The notes: generated from the letters alone by a model not told the origin. A stretch of DNA of 48,528 nt from Flavobacteriales bacterium (GCA_020635725.1 JACJZF010000016.1:1-48528); one strand, 5' to 3'. Numbered from the stretch's first letter, positions 14,644 to 23,543 are shown. Numbers and translations are program-made.

Positions 14644-15819
14644 ATGCCGCTCTCCCTCCGGCACCTGCTGTGCGCCTGCTGTACCGCATTCGCCTTGTGG
14701 CCATGTGCGAACGCCCAAATCGGCGCGTATCCCGTGGCACTCGGCCCCGCGCCGATCGGCTACATGGACACGGTCATCGTTGTGGCCGGGCAGCGCTACG
14801 AACAGTTCGGTTATTCCGGGCCCGCTCCGCTGTTCATAGGCATCTGGCACCCGTTGTCGAACGCCTCAGTACACCGAACCCCGCTCACGTGGCGTGAGTT
14901 GCGTGAACGCACGCTCAGCGGCCCGTTGAGAAAGACGTATGATGAACTGCTTCTGCGGATGGACTCGAGCCTCGTCGAATACGACATCCGCTACCCCATC
15001 AACAGCGACGAACCGTTGGATTATGGTCCCGGCGGGCCGTCTGCGGTGAAGGAAGCGATGCTCGACCTTCCCACCCGCTGCGTACGTGCGCCGGTTGAAG
15101 GGAAATCAACGCATCCCGTGATCGTGTACCACCATGGCTCGCAAGGACTCAGCGACGAGAACCTGTGGATGGCAGAGTACTTCGTATCGCGCGGCTACGT
15201 GTTCATCACCTCCAATTTCCACTGGCCCCTTGAGCACGCCATGTATGGCACTCCGCTCGCATGGCGACCCGATGCCGCATCGGTCTCCACGATGATCGAT
15301 CTCGCTCGGTCATTGTCCACAACGGATTCGGTGTTCTATATCGGGCACAGCTGGGGCGCTCAGGAAGGCTGGTGCCTGCTTCACGAGCAAGGTCTGGCGC
15401 AAGCATTCGTGAGTCTGGAGACGACCCTGGAATGGAAGACCGACACCATGGAGATCAAGGACAAATGGCCACACGTCCACGAGGCGTTGCGCACCAAGCG
15501 CTACCCCATGCCGATCCTCATGGTGGCCGACACGGAGAACGGACCTCCTTTTGCGCCCTTCACGGCAGCGCGGGGCCGTATCACACAGGCCGACCCCGTG
15601 CTCGATTTCGACCACGAGAGCTACACCAGCGCGTATCTCATGCGCCATGTCCTGAACGAGCGGTTCCCGCAGCCTGATTCAGCGACGATGGAATCGCAGC
15701 TGTCGATTTACCGGGCGATGCTCGCGCTGATCGATGACTGGTTCGCAACCGTGCGGCACCACGCTCCATTCCCTGCCGAGAGCTCAAGCCGCACTTTCCA
15801 GATCGTACCCACTCCATGA
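14644..15819 (+). CDS. Secreted alpha/beta-hydrolase (dienelactone-hydrolase-like)
   Basis: The protein is 391 aa. The ATG at 14644 begins a signal peptide (PLSLRHLLCACCTAFALWP, cleavage near ANA). An alpha/beta-hydrolase core follows, with HPVIVYHHGSQG (oxyanion region, ~157-168), the nucleophile elbow GHSWG (Ser236), a late acidic region (VADTENG) and a candidate catalytic His in DFDHESY. Such enzymes cleave esters or related bonds in the periplasm or outside the cell; the substrate is unknown. A CATCTTTG box (variant of TAnnTTTG) lies 7 nt upstream. The stop overlaps the next ATG (ATGA), starting a three-gene coupled set. Confidence 0.75.
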   Translation: MPLSLRHLLCACCTAFALWPCANAQIGAYPVALGPAPIGYMDTVIVVAGQRYEQFGYSGPAPLFIGIWHPLSNASVHRTPLTWRELRERTLSGPLRKTYDELLLRMDSSLVEYDIRYPINSDEPLDYGPGGPSAVKEAMLDLPTRCVRAPVEGKSTHPVIVYHHGSQGLSDENLWMAEYFVSRGYVFITSNFHWPLEHAMYGTPLAWRPDAASVSTMIDLARSLSTTDSVFYIGHSWGAQEGWCLLHEQGLAQAFVSLETTLEWKTDTMEIKDKWPHVHEALRTKRYPMPILMVADTENGPPFAPFTAARGRITQADPVLDFDHESYTSAYLMRHVLNERFPQPDSATMESQLSIYRAMLALIDDWFATVRHHAPFPAESSSRTFQIVPTP

Positions 15820-16109
15820 AACACATGTCAGCAGGCGTCATCATCACCCAGGAAGGCCGCTCCGGCGCGGTCATCTATCAGCTCGACGGCCATTCGATAA
15901 AAGGCTGGTGGGAATTCGCCGGCGGCGATGCCATCGCGATCGTGAGCATGGGCAGCGTGGCGCAATGGGAGGCCGATCATCCGTGGGCAGGCATGCGGCG
16001 CGCGGAGATCATGCGCTTCGTTGCCGATGAGGTGATCCGTCAGAAGGCCACCGGCTGCAAGGCCGAGATCGATGAGGAAGGTGGTTGGATCAACATCGTA
16101 CGCCGATGA
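15816..16109 (+). CDS. Small hypothetical protein in hydrolase operon
   Basis: The protein is 97 aa and not recognised. It has no signal peptide or membrane helix. It has three Trp in SIKGWWEF and AQWEADHPW and ends in EEGGWINIVRR, with a compact alpha/beta-like composition. It starts and stops with ATGA overlaps to both neighbours (15816-15819 and 16106-16109), so it is almost certainly translated with them. Length and context argue for a real gene rather than a shadow. Confidence 0.65.
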   Translation: MKHMSAGVIITQEGRSGAVIYQLDGHSIKGWWEFAGGDAIAIVSMGSVAQWEADHPWAGMRRAEIMRFVADEVIRQKATGCKAEIDEEGGWINIVRR

Positions 16110-17311
16110 GTTCCACGGAGCAGAGCCAGGGCAAGTCCGGCAGCGATGCCATCTGGTACCAGCGGTATCGAAGCCTGCGGTTCAAATGGGCCATGGCCGT
16201 GGGCCTCATCGCCCTCATCTTCGGCGGCATCGTTTGGCTCAAGGACCATCTGCTCGTGATACGCTCGGGATCGGGTGTCCCGCTGGGAAGCTGCGTACGC
16301 ACCGATACGCACATCGCGTCGCTGATCCAGACGCTCGAGCCCTACACGCCATCGCTCCACCACGCCCCTTCAACGGACCGTTACCGGGTGAGCCTGCTGC
16401 TGATTCCGCTGGATGGCGGCGGCGATCACGTGGTGCCGATTGCCGAAGGCCTGATCGCGAACAACATGCAGCTGAGCCGCGTGCTGGGCAGCGATGGGGC
16501 CACGCTCTGGCTGGAGGTGAACGGCCTCTACGGTGTTCGGCTGAAAGATCACAAGCTCTTCACAGCACAGGACCTGCACGACGCCAATCCCGCGCTGGAT
16601 GAGATGCTGCTGCAGGACCCGCGCGGCATGGATGTGAACGAAGGGCGGCTTCACCTGATGGCCAGCGACCGCAGCCGTGCCTTCGACATCGATCCTGCGA
16701 CCTGGAAGGCGGTGCCAGCCGAACCCCGGCCTTCCAACAGCATGCGCAGCGATCCGCCCATCGGCACATACATGGCTGCGGGCCTGTTCACGTCTCGAGA
16801 GGCCTGGCTCGGCGTGCTCTCCGAGTCGGAGCGCGAAGGATCCTTCAGGCCCAAGCGCTGGCTGCGCGCCGTAGAGAGCGCGGATGATGTCAAGCAGTCG
16901 CGAAGCTTGTGCATCGGCGCCTTCGAAGGCGAAACGGACGATGGTCATCGCCGCATCGCTTCCATGACACCGCTGAGCGACACGGAGTACCTCAATGCCG
17001 CCTTCCTCCGCATGGACGCGAAATCGGAGCCTATCCGCCTGGCACAGCCAAACGGAGCACTCATGCTCTGGACATCCGCACCCGGCCTTAAGGGAACACT
17101 CATGGTGGCACGTGTGGATGATACTGGCAAGGTGCTCTGGATGAAGGATACCGCGATCGATCGCTTCAGGCTCCAGCAGATCCTTCCGGGTGAGCGGATC
17201 ACCGCCTTCGTCGGCACGCGAATCGCGATCCCCGACAAGGTGAGCGAACCGATCATCGTACTGCTCGATCACGCGACCGGTGAGCTGAGCACCCACTTCT
17301 TGTGGCGGTGA
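16106..17311 (+). CDS. Hypothetical protein with single N-terminal membrane anchor
   Basis: The protein is 401 aa and not recognised. After a ~28-residue hydrophilic, basic N-terminus there is one membrane helix (WAMAVGLIALIFGGIVWL), followed by a ~350-residue domain likely outside the cytoplasm. That domain contains repeated short beta strands with alternating Gly/Asp turns (SDGATLWLEVNGLYGVRLKD, GRLHLMASDRSRAFDI, GALMLWTSAPGLKGTLMVA), which could be a beta-propeller; that is inference. The ATG at 16106 overlaps the previous stop. It is the last gene of the coupled trio. Confidence 0.65.
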   Translation: MSSTEQSQGKSGSDAIWYQRYRSLRFKWAMAVGLIALIFGGIVWLKDHLLVIRSGSGVPLGSCVRTDTHIASLIQTLEPYTPSLHHAPSTDRYRVSLLLIPLDGGGDHVVPIAEGLIANNMQLSRVLGSDGATLWLEVNGLYGVRLKDHKLFTAQDLHDANPALDEMLLQDPRGMDVNEGRLHLMASDRSRAFDIDPATWKAVPAEPRPSNSMRSDPPIGTYMAAGLFTSREAWLGVLSESEREGSFRPKRWLRAVESADDVKQSRSLCIGAFEGETDDGHRRIASMTPLSDTEYLNAAFLRMDAKSEPIRLAQPNGALMLWTSAPGLKGTLMVARVDDTGKVLWMKDTAIDRFRLQQILPGERITAFVGTRIAIPDKVSEPIIVLLDHATGELSTHFLWR

Positions 17312-17337
17312 CACGGACCCCACCGCACCGTGCACGG

Positions 17338-17345
17338 TAGTTTCG
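17338..17345 (+). promoter_or_regulatory. -7 promoter box TAGTTTCG
   Basis: TAGTTTCG ends 4 nt before the GTG at 17350. If used, the mRNA is almost leaderless. Confidence 0.45.
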
Positions 17346-17349
17346 CGCC

Positions 17350-18588
17350 GTGCTCGCCAAGGCTTACCGCTATTACGTCGGATCGTTCGCTGGCTTCAGC
17401 CGCGAGATCTGGCTGCTCACGTTGGTCACCTTCGTGAACCGCGCCGGTACCATGGTGGTGCCCTTCATGAGCCTCTACCTCACGAAGGATATGGGACTCA
17501 CGTTGAAGCAGGTGGGCTGGATCATGAGCTGCTTCGGCGCGGGCTCGGTGGTAGGCTCTTGGCTGGGTGGGCGCCTCACCGACCGGCTCGGTTTCTACGA
17601 TGTGATGATCGGCGCGCTGCTCACCTCCGGTCTCGCCTTCATCGGCCTGCAATTCGTACGTGGCTACCTCCCGTTCTGCATCGGCGTATTCGTGCTGATG
17701 GTGCTTGCTGATGGCTTCCGGCCAGCCATGTTCGTGGCGATACGCACCTACGCCAGACCGGAGAACCGCACGCGCGCGATCACCCTTATGCGACTCGCGA
17801 TCAACCTCGGTTTCAGTCTAGGGCCCGCGATCGGCGGCTTCCTGATCGCCCACTCAGGCTATGCAAGCCTCTTCTGGGTCGATGGCCTCACCTGCCTGGC
17901 CGCCATGGCGCTCATGCTGCTCGGGCTTCCGCGCAAGCGTGCCCGTTCCGAGGCGCACGCCGCACGACGCACCGATGGCCGATCACCCTACCACGACGCG
18001 CCTTACGTCTTCTTCCTCTTTACGGTGGTGCTCACGAGCATCCCCTTCCTGCAGTATTTCAGCACCGTGCCGCTCTTCTACAGCGATGCCCATGACTTGA
18101 GCGAGGAATACATCGGCTTCCTGCTCGGCGCGAACGGCCTCATCATCTTCCTGGTGGAGATGCCCTTGATCAAGTATTGCGAGGATCGCGGATTCAAGCT
18201 CTTCCCCATCCTGCGCTTCAGCGTCCTGCTCTTCGTGCTGAGCTTCCTCGTGCTGAACCTTGTCCCGAACGTGCCCTTCCTGTGGGTGGGCATGCTGCTG
18301 ATGACCGTCGGCGAGATGCTGAACTTCCCCTTCATGAACCGCTTCGCCTACGACCGCGCCGACCACGGGCCGCCCGGCGCGTACATGGCGCTCTTCACCA
18401 TCTCGTGGAGCGTGGCGCACATCGTTGGGCATACGCTCGGCCTGAACCTCGTGGATCAACTGGGATTCGCGAGCACCTGGTACGTCTTCAGCGGCGTGCT
18501 GGTCATCGCCATGCTGATGCTGTTCAGATTGCAGCGCATGACCGAACGTGAAGCCGAGGCGAGCCTCGTGTCGCGTCAGAACCAGTAG
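17350..18588 (+). CDS. Major facilitator superfamily (MFS) transporter
   Basis: The protein is 412 aa with about 12 hydrophobic segments in two halves, split by a hydrophilic loop rich in Arg/Ala near residues 196-215. Typical MFS features are GSWLGGRLTDRLGFYDVM after helix 2 (the motif A loop), RPAMFVAI and INLGFSLGPAIGGFL in helix 5. It is related by pattern to multidrug/drug:H+ antiporters; the substrate is not predictable. The start is GTG at 17350; no ATG precedes the first helix. Its 3' end overlaps the 3' end of the convergent gene by 13 bp. Confidence 0.85.
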   Translation: MLAKAYRYYVGSFAGFSREIWLLTLVTFVNRAGTMVVPFMSLYLTKDMGLTLKQVGWIMSCFGAGSVVGSWLGGRLTDRLGFYDVMIGALLTSGLAFIGLQFVRGYLPFCIGVFVLMVLADGFRPAMFVAIRTYARPENRTRAITLMRLAINLGFSLGPAIGGFLIAHSGYASLFWVDGLTCLAAMALMLLGLPRKRARSEAHAARRTDGRSPYHDAPYVFFLFTVVLTSIPFLQYFSTVPLFYSDAHDLSEEYIGFLLGANGLIIFLVEMPLIKYCEDRGFKLFPILRFSVLLFVLSFLVLNLVPNVPFLWVGMLLMTVGEMLNFPFMNRFAYDRADHGPPGAYMALFTISWSVAHIVGHTLGLNLVDQLGFASTWYVFSGVLVIAMLMLFRLQRMTEREAEASLVSRQNQ

Positions 18589-19079
18589 CGAATGCCCAAG
18601 CCGGCCCCTACCCCGAAGTAAGTCGCAGGGAGCACGCCCAAGGTGGGCACGGCTTCGAGGAAGACGTCCAGGGGAGTCCCATCGAACTGGTAGTCCAGAC
18701 CTACCGGGAACCGGAAAGCGATGTCGGCATGTCCATCGGTAGGATGCCACTCCCCGTGGTGCCAGTACTCGCCATGCTGCCAAGCGCGAATGCGTGCGCC
18801 AGGACCGTAGTACAAGGGCAGCTTCCCCTTGCCCACGCGAATCAGGTCGTAGTTGTGGAAGAGGTAGTCCATGTGCACGTTCAGAACGTTGCCGTGACCG
18901 AGTGACCAGGCCACCGCCCCATCGATCGCCTGCGTGTTCCCCACCCAGCCCTTGAAGGAGATGCCGGTAGGCTCGCCGACAATGAAGCCCAAGCCGAAAC
19001 CGGTATCCTGCGCGTAGGCTGTGCGATTCATGATCAAGAACGAAGCGACGAGAATGGTCAGGAAGCAGGTCTTGCGCAT
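18576..19079 (-). CDS. Predicted small outer-membrane beta-barrel protein
   Basis: The protein is 167 aa. The ATG at 19079 opens a signal peptide (RKTCFLTILVASFLIMNRTA, cleavage near AYAQ). The mature part has alternating Gly/aromatic strands (GFGLGFIVGEPTGISFKGW, ATYFGVGAGLGIRYWF) and ends in an aromatic residue, as outer-membrane barrels do. No family is assigned. Short His/Trp-rich stretches (QHGEYWHHGEWHP) lie in the middle. The frame runs upstream to 19208 but nothing there resembles a signal. It overlaps the MFS gene end by 13 bp. Confidence 0.65.
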   Translation of the reverse strand: MRKTCFLTILVASFLIMNRTAYAQDTGFGLGFIVGEPTGISFKGWVGNTQAIDGAVAWSLGHGNVLNVHMDYLFHNYDLIRVGKGKLPLYYGPGARIRAWQHGEYWHHGEWHPTDGHADIAFRFPVGLDYQFDGTPLDVFLEAVPTLGVLPATYFGVGAGLGIRYWF

Positions 19080-19220
19080 AGCGATTGGATTGTGAGTTCC
19101 GCTCGACAAGACCCGTACCTCTCCGCATGTACCGTGGGAACGAATCGAATGATAGCGCGTGCCCCAGCCTGCTTCGCGCCATCCCGCCCCAACTCGGGGA
19201 GCTTGCACCCCACGGCCCGC

Positions 19221-19505
19221 TCAGAGCAGGGCCAGCACGCCCTCCACCGCATCGTTCAGCCGGTCGCAGGCCCGCAGCGCATCGCGGATCAACTCCTCGC
19301 GCGGCGTCATGATGTCCTCGCGCAGCGCATCCACATGCGCCCTCAATCCCTCGCAACGCGGATCGGAGGCGATGCCGCGCTCCAACTGCTGGTCGATCGC
19401 ATCGATCAGCCCTTCATCCACATGCTCGTGCCGCAATTCGGTCTGCAGCATCAGCACGGTGCGCTTCAGGCTGCGAAGCGCCCGCGCGAGTTCCTGATCG
19501 GTCAT
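19221..19505 (-). CDS. Small helical hypothetical protein
   Basis: The protein is 94 aa and not recognised. It is strongly amphipathic and helical throughout (MTDQELARALRSLKRTVLML, then long Arg/Glu/Leu heptad-like runs) and probably forms a helical bundle or coiled coil. It is cytoplasmic by composition. The ATG at 19505 is preferred over upstream in-frame starts because a CATCTTTG box lies 5 nt before it (19511-19518) and the upstream residues look non-coding. It is divergent from the lipoprotein gene at 19561. Confidence 0.55.
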   Translation of the reverse strand: MTDQELARALRSLKRTVLMLQTELRHEHVDEGLIDAIDQQLERGIASDPRCEGLRAHVDALREDIMTPREELIRDALRACDRLNDAVEGVLALL

Positions 19506-19560
19506 CGCGGCAAAGATGGCTGAGGGAACCCGACGGGCGAATTGAACCTTCGTGCCGCTG

Positions 19561-20256
19561 ATGGGTACCGGTCTCCTGATGCGGCTGCTTCTCCTTGCTT
19601 CCTTCGCCTTGGCCTGCCGACCAGGCCCGGAGCAGGACATGCCTTGTCCGGGAATCGATGGCGCATTCACGGCTTATGTGGAAGCCGTTCTTGCTGACAG
19701 CACCGACCTCTTCCAAGGAGCCTATCCGGCAGCGACCCCGCTCGATTGCGAGAACCTCGCACTCCTGCGTGAAGCACTGAGGGACGACAGCGCGCGGTTC
19801 TTCTTCGAGCACTTCGCACGACGCTTCTGGTCCGAGGATCCGCATGCGAGGCACACGCATCGGTACATCGAGCGTCATCGGAGCTTCGCCTTGATGATGG
19901 CCTCCGTGGCGCATTGGAACGAGGACCATCGCATCCGAGGATTACTGGAGCTGCAGGATTATCGGCGCATGCGACCGATGGTGTGCACCACCAACGAGGG
20001 CACGGCACAACGGGAGCGGCAGGACCGTGCCGCCGTGCGCTACCTGATAGCCGTGTTGGAGACCACTCCGCTCTTCATCAGCGGCAGCGAGAATGCGACC
20101 ATTCACCAGAACTACCTGCGCACCGTGGTGGAAACCCTGGATCTCTTCACCGGCCAGGATCATACGCGCGCGCAGGAGGACCTGCTGGGGCTTCGGCGCA
20201 GCGATGCCGCGCTGCAGCGGGCCGTATCGGATTGGCGAGCATGGATCGACGAATGA
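19561..20256 (+). CDS. Hypothetical lipoprotein, first gene of the feo-linked operon
   Basis: The protein is about 231 aa. A short signal (MRLLLLASFALAC) ends in a lipobox Cys. The start could be the ATG at 19561 or at 19579; both are downstream of an AACCTTCG box at 19543-19550. The mature part is helical, with Arg/His-rich segments (HARHTHRYIERHRSF) and Cys residues (ATPLDC, RPMVCTTNEG). Not recognised. Its stop overlaps the next ATG (20253-20256), placing it in one transcription unit with feoA/feoB, though a role in iron uptake is only inference from position. Confidence 0.65.
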   Translation: MGTGLLMRLLLLASFALACRPGPEQDMPCPGIDGAFTAYVEAVLADSTDLFQGAYPAATPLDCENLALLREALRDDSARFFFEHFARRFWSEDPHARHTHRYIERHRSFALMMASVAHWNEDHRIRGLLELQDYRRMRPMVCTTNEGTAQRERQDRAAVRYLIAVLETTPLFISGSENATIHQNYLRTVVETLDLFTGQDHTRAQEDLLGLRRSDAALQRAVSDWRAWIDE

Positions 20257-20834
20257 GAGCCCTGTTCCTCTTCTGTTTGTTCCTGCCGCTGCACCATCGC
20301 GCGCAGGATGCGCGAGCATTCCGGCATGCGCTGCTTTCGGGAAACCTGAATCAGATGGACCGGTGGATGAAGCACGAGGTGCACCGGCAGCGGAAGGGCC
20401 GGCTGATCAAAGCGCCTGGCGCGCGGTACGTGTCCCACGCTGGCACGCTCGACAGCCTTACGGCTTTCCTGACCCGGCAGCCCGGAGTGCTCGAAGCCGC
20501 TTGGGACCGATGCGCAAAGAAAGCCGCGATCTGGCCTGGTCGCAGCACCATGGGCATGCGATGGCGCAGCGGCGACCGCATCATCGAGCGCTGCTGGACG
20601 ATTCACGAAGGAATACCGGGAAGCATCCGGATCCTGGGCTGGCGTGCTCGGACAGGAAGGATCGCGAGCAGCTCCGATACCAAGGCGCCAGGCCTTGCCC
20701 GGGCTTCGTGCAGGAGCAGCGTGATCGGTGCTCCGGGCCATAGCGCGAGCGATTTCATCTACCCTCTGACATCTACCTCGATCGGGGGATTCCTGGGATG
20801 GGGTCTGGATCCGACCTTTGCGCGCTTTCAATGA
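20253..20834 (+). CDS. Hypothetical secreted protein in feo-linked operon
   Basis: The protein is 193 aa. A signal peptide (MRALFLFCLFLPLHH, cleavage near RAQ) is followed by a basic protein with no recognised family. Visible segments include ARFVSH-like RYVSHAGTLDSLTAF, a Cys pair (RCAKKA, RCWTIHEG) and a C-terminal GGFLGWGLDPTF. Both ends overlap neighbours by 4 bp (ATGA at 20253 and 20831), so it is real and coupled. Codon use is less biased than in the feo genes. Function unknown. Confidence 0.6.
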   Translation: MRALFLFCLFLPLHHRAQDARAFRHALLSGNLNQMDRWMKHEVHRQRKGRLIKAPGARYVSHAGTLDSLTAFLTRQPGVLEAAWDRCAKKAAIWPGRSTMGMRWRSGDRIIERCWTIHEGIPGSIRILGWRARTGRIASSSDTKAPGLARASCRSSVIGAPGHSASDFIYPLTSTSIGGFLGWGLDPTFARFQ

Positions 20835-21100
20835 GACACGCGCGCGCGGAGACCATCAACCTGAACGAGCTGCCCGAGCTGTGCTGGGCCACCGTGGCCG
20901 GTGTAACGGTTCCCTTGGATCCCGCTGATCATGGGCTCGTGCTGCGCCTGGTGGAGCTCGGCTTCGTTCCCGGCGAACGCGTGCGCGTGGTGCGCGAGGG
21001 ACACCCCGGTGGTGAGCCGCTCGCCATCCGCGTGGGCCATACCACATTCGCGCTTCGGCGATACGAGGCGGCATTCATCCGCGTGACGCCCGAAGGATAG
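20831..21100 (+). CDS. feoA: FeoA-family protein
   Basis: The protein is 89 aa. The SH3-like FeoA fold is recognisable from NLNELPELCWATV, RLVELGFVPGERVRVVREG (the LGxxPGxxVxV motif), GEPLAIRVGHTTFALRRYEA and a terminal IRV. FeoA is a small cytoplasmic partner needed for FeoB-mediated Fe(II) uptake. The ATG at 20831 overlaps the stop of the upstream gene, and its TAG stop is immediately followed by the feoB ATG. Confidence 0.9.
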   Translation: MRHARAETINLNELPELCWATVAGVTVPLDPADHGLVLRLVELGFVPGERVRVVREGHPGGEPLAIRVGHTTFALRRYEAAFIRVTPEG

Positions 21101-22948
21101 ATGCACGACGCGGCCCTTCCACAACGCATCGCCCTGCTCGGCAATCCGAACTGCGGCAAGACCGCGCTGTTCAACCTGCTCACAGGGAGCAGGCAGAAGG
21201 TGGCCAATTACGCCGGCGTGACCGTGGAACGCAAGGAAGGCGTGCTCCGCACCATGGCCGGCAGGCGCGTGGCCGTGCTTGACCTTCCCGGTGCGTACAG
21301 CCTGAATGCCGTGAGCAACGATGAGGCCGTGACACGCGATGTGATCACCGGCCACAGCCAGGAAACACTGCCCGACCTGCTGGTATGCGTAGCCGACGCC
21401 ACCAACCTGCGGCTGCACCTGAGGCTGGTGCTGGAGGCCCGCAGGCTCGGGCTGCCCGTGGTGGTGGCGCTGAACAAGATGGACCGCGCCCTGCAGCTCG
21501 GCATCGCGGTGGACAAGCAGCGACTGGCCCGTGAGCTGAACCTGCCGGTGGTGGAGACCGTGAGCATTCATGCGCATGGCGCCGATGAGCTCCGCGCGCT
21601 GCTCGACCAGCCACTCCAGCCCTGTCCGCCGTCGCATTGGCGTGCGCCGGGCATCGAACAGGTCATGGCCACGCAGAACGATGTGCTGCGCATCTTCCAG
21701 GCCACTGTCACCTCACCGAGCGTGGATCGCGACCCGAGCGACCGCATCGACCGTTTCATGATGCATCCGCTCTGGGGCTTCGCGGTGCTCGGCGCGGTGC
21801 TCTTCCTCACCTTCCTGGCGGTATTCTCCCTGGGCGGCTGGATCACCGGCTTTATCGAGGAAGGCACGGCGTGGCTCGGCACTACGATCAGCGCCACCAT
21901 GGCCGAAGGCCCCCTACGCGGCCTCCTGGTCGATGGTGTGATCGGTGGCGTTGGCGGCGTGCTCGCTTTCCTGCCGCAGATCCTCATCCTCTTCCTCTTC
22001 ATCCTCGCCTTGGAAGCATCGGGCTATCTGCCACGTGCAGCATTCCTGCTGGACCGACCGATGGCCGCCGCCGGGCTCTCGGGCCGCTCCTTCATCCCCC
22101 TGCTCTCCAGCTTCGCCTGCGCCATCCCCGGCATCATGGCCACGCGCACGATCACGCACTGGCGCGACCGGCTCACCACCATCCTCATCGCCCCGCTCAT
22201 GGCCTGCTCCGCGCGCATCCCGGTGTACACGCTGCTCATCGCGGCGCTGTTCCCGCACCAGCCCGTGGCCGGCGCCTTGGTGATGATCGGGCTGTACGCG
22301 CTGGGCATCGTGGCCGCGATGACCGTGGCGTGGGTGATCAAGCGCGCCGATGCCAACCACGCCCGATCGCCGCTGATGATGGAGCTTCCGGCCTACCAAT
22401 GGCCTGATCCGCGAAGCATCGTGATCGGGCTCTGGGAGCGCGCCATGATCTTCCTGCGCCGCGTGGGCACCATCATCCTGGCCCTCACCATCGTCATGTG
22501 GGCGCTGTACACCATCCCATCACCGCGCCGCACCGATGAGAAGACTCCCATCGCACGCAGCATCGCCGGCGAGATCGGCCATGCCTTGCACTACGTCTTC
22601 GCGCCCATCGGCTTCAACGAGGAGATCTCCATCGCGCTGGTGCCCGGCATGGCCGCGCGTGAAGTGGTGGTGAGTTCCTTGGGCACGGTGTACGCCATGC
22701 AGGGCGATGAAGAGCAGCTCGATGCCCAGCTCACCGAACGCATCGCGGACGAATGGCCGCTGGCAATGAAGCTCTCGCTGCTGCTCTGGCTGGTCTTCGC
22801 CCCGCAATGCCTCAGCACCTTCGTTGCCGTGAAGCGCGAGACCGGATCCTGGCGACAGATGTGGATCATGGGCGGCTACCTCTTCGGCCTCGCCTACCTT
22901 TCAAGCCTGATCACCTATCAGCTCACGGCATTCCTCACCACGCCCTAA
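21101..22948 (+). CDS. feoB: Ferrous iron transporter FeoB
   Basis: The protein is 615 aa, shorter than the ~770-aa enterobacterial protein, as is common in Bacteroidota. The N-terminal G domain shows G1 GNPNCGKT (14-21), G2 Thr41, G3 DLPG (61-64) and G4 NKMD (125-128). A membrane domain from ~220 contains two gate-type repeats; the first holds SFACAIPGIMATRTI and ends with RIPVYTLL, the second begins near FNEEISIALVPGMAAREVVVSS. It imports Fe(II) across the inner membrane. The last base of its stop is the first of the next ATG. Confidence 0.96.
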   Translation: MHDAALPQRIALLGNPNCGKTALFNLLTGSRQKVANYAGVTVERKEGVLRTMAGRRVAVLDLPGAYSLNAVSNDEAVTRDVITGHSQETLPDLLVCVADATNLRLHLRLVLEARRLGLPVVVALNKMDRALQLGIAVDKQRLARELNLPVVETVSIHAHGADELRALLDQPLQPCPPSHWRAPGIEQVMATQNDVLRIFQATVTSPSVDRDPSDRIDRFMMHPLWGFAVLGAVLFLTFLAVFSLGGWITGFIEEGTAWLGTTISATMAEGPLRGLLVDGVIGGVGGVLAFLPQILILFLFILALEASGYLPRAAFLLDRPMAAAGLSGRSFIPLLSSFACAIPGIMATRTITHWRDRLTTILIAPLMACSARIPVYTLLIAALFPHQPVAGALVMIGLYALGIVAAMTVAWVIKRADANHARSPLMMELPAYQWPDPRSIVIGLWERAMIFLRRVGTIILALTIVMWALYTIPSPRRTDEKTPIARSIAGEIGHALHYVFAPIGFNEEISIALVPGMAAREVVVSSLGTVYAMQGDEEQLDAQLTERIADEWPLAMKLSLLLWLVFAPQCLSTFVAVKRETGSWRQMWIMGGYLFGLAYLSSLITYQLTAFLTTP

Positions 22949-23112
22949 TGCAGACCCTCTCCGCCACCGCGATCGTGATCTTGGCCGTTGGCTATCTGAC
23001 CTGGCTCTGGCTGCCGCGCCGAACAAGCGGGGCCGCTAGCCCTGAGTCGCCGGTGCGAACGGCCTCCGCATGCGGTGCCTGCACGAGCTGCGGGAGCTGC
23101 GGCGCCGCGTGA
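22948..23112 (+). CDS. FeoB-associated Cys-rich small membrane protein
   Basis: The protein is 54 aa: one membrane helix (TAIVILAVGYLTWLWL), a short Pro/Ser linker and a Cys cluster at the C-terminus (ACGACTSCGSCG), four Cys in a CxxCxxCxxC spacing. This matches the 'FeoB-associated Cys-rich membrane protein' family, found directly after feoB. It starts inside the feoB stop (TAATG). The cluster could bind iron or zinc; that is inference. It is convergent with the RRM gene, 1 bp away. Confidence 0.85.
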   Translation: MQTLSATAIVILAVGYLTWLWLPRRTSGAASPESPVRTASACGACTSCGSCGAA

Positions 23113-23113
23113 A

Positions 23114-23365
23114 TCAATCCCTCGATTCGGCACGCGCCGGTTTCACCAGCAGGCGTGCGCCTTCGAGCTTGGCGCCATCGAGTTTGTCGATGGCCTTGGC
23201 GGCCGAGCGGTCATCGCTCATCTCTACGAACCCGAATCCACGGCTCTCGCCGGTGACGCGGTCCGTGACCACCTCGGCGCGCTTCACTTCGCCGAAGTGC
23301 CCGAAGAGCAGCTCCAGGTGGAGCTCAGTGATGGAATGCGTAAGCCGACCCACGTAAATGTTCAT
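23114..23365 (-). CDS. RRM-domain RNA-binding protein
   Basis: The protein is 83 aa, a single RNA-recognition motif: RNP2 IYVGRL near residue 3 and RNP1 RGFGFVEM near residue 42, with a short basic tail. Such small RRM proteins are frequent in Bacteroidota and cyanobacteria and bind RNA; many respond to cold, but nothing here shows its regulation. The upstream ~180 bp to 23543 holds no gene. It contains an A/T-richer patch near 23370-23395, unusual for this region. Confidence 0.9.
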   Translation of the reverse strand: MNIYVGRLTHSITELHLELLFGHFGEVKRAEVVTDRVTGESRGFGFVEMSDDRSAAKAIDKLDGAKLEGARLLVKPARAESRD

Positions 23366-23543
23366 CCGTTAGGGGTTATGGGTGAATAAAAAGTGTGTCG
23401 CGCTGACCAGGAGCGGCCGGACCGAATGGCCCCGAGAGCACGTCAACGATGTCGGTGCGAAGATACGCATTTCTCCGGGAACCCGCGCCGATCGCGGCCC
23501 GCATGCATAGCGCTTCCTTCCGTATCGCCCGTGGCCGAAGGGC

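Noticed and set aside
20700..20831. Iron-responsive operator (Fur box) or riboswitch before feoA
   Set aside because: The feoA start lies inside the preceding gene, and no Fur-like inverted repeat or structured leader is visible. Regulation, if any, should act at the operon start near 19520-19560, where I also see no Fur box.
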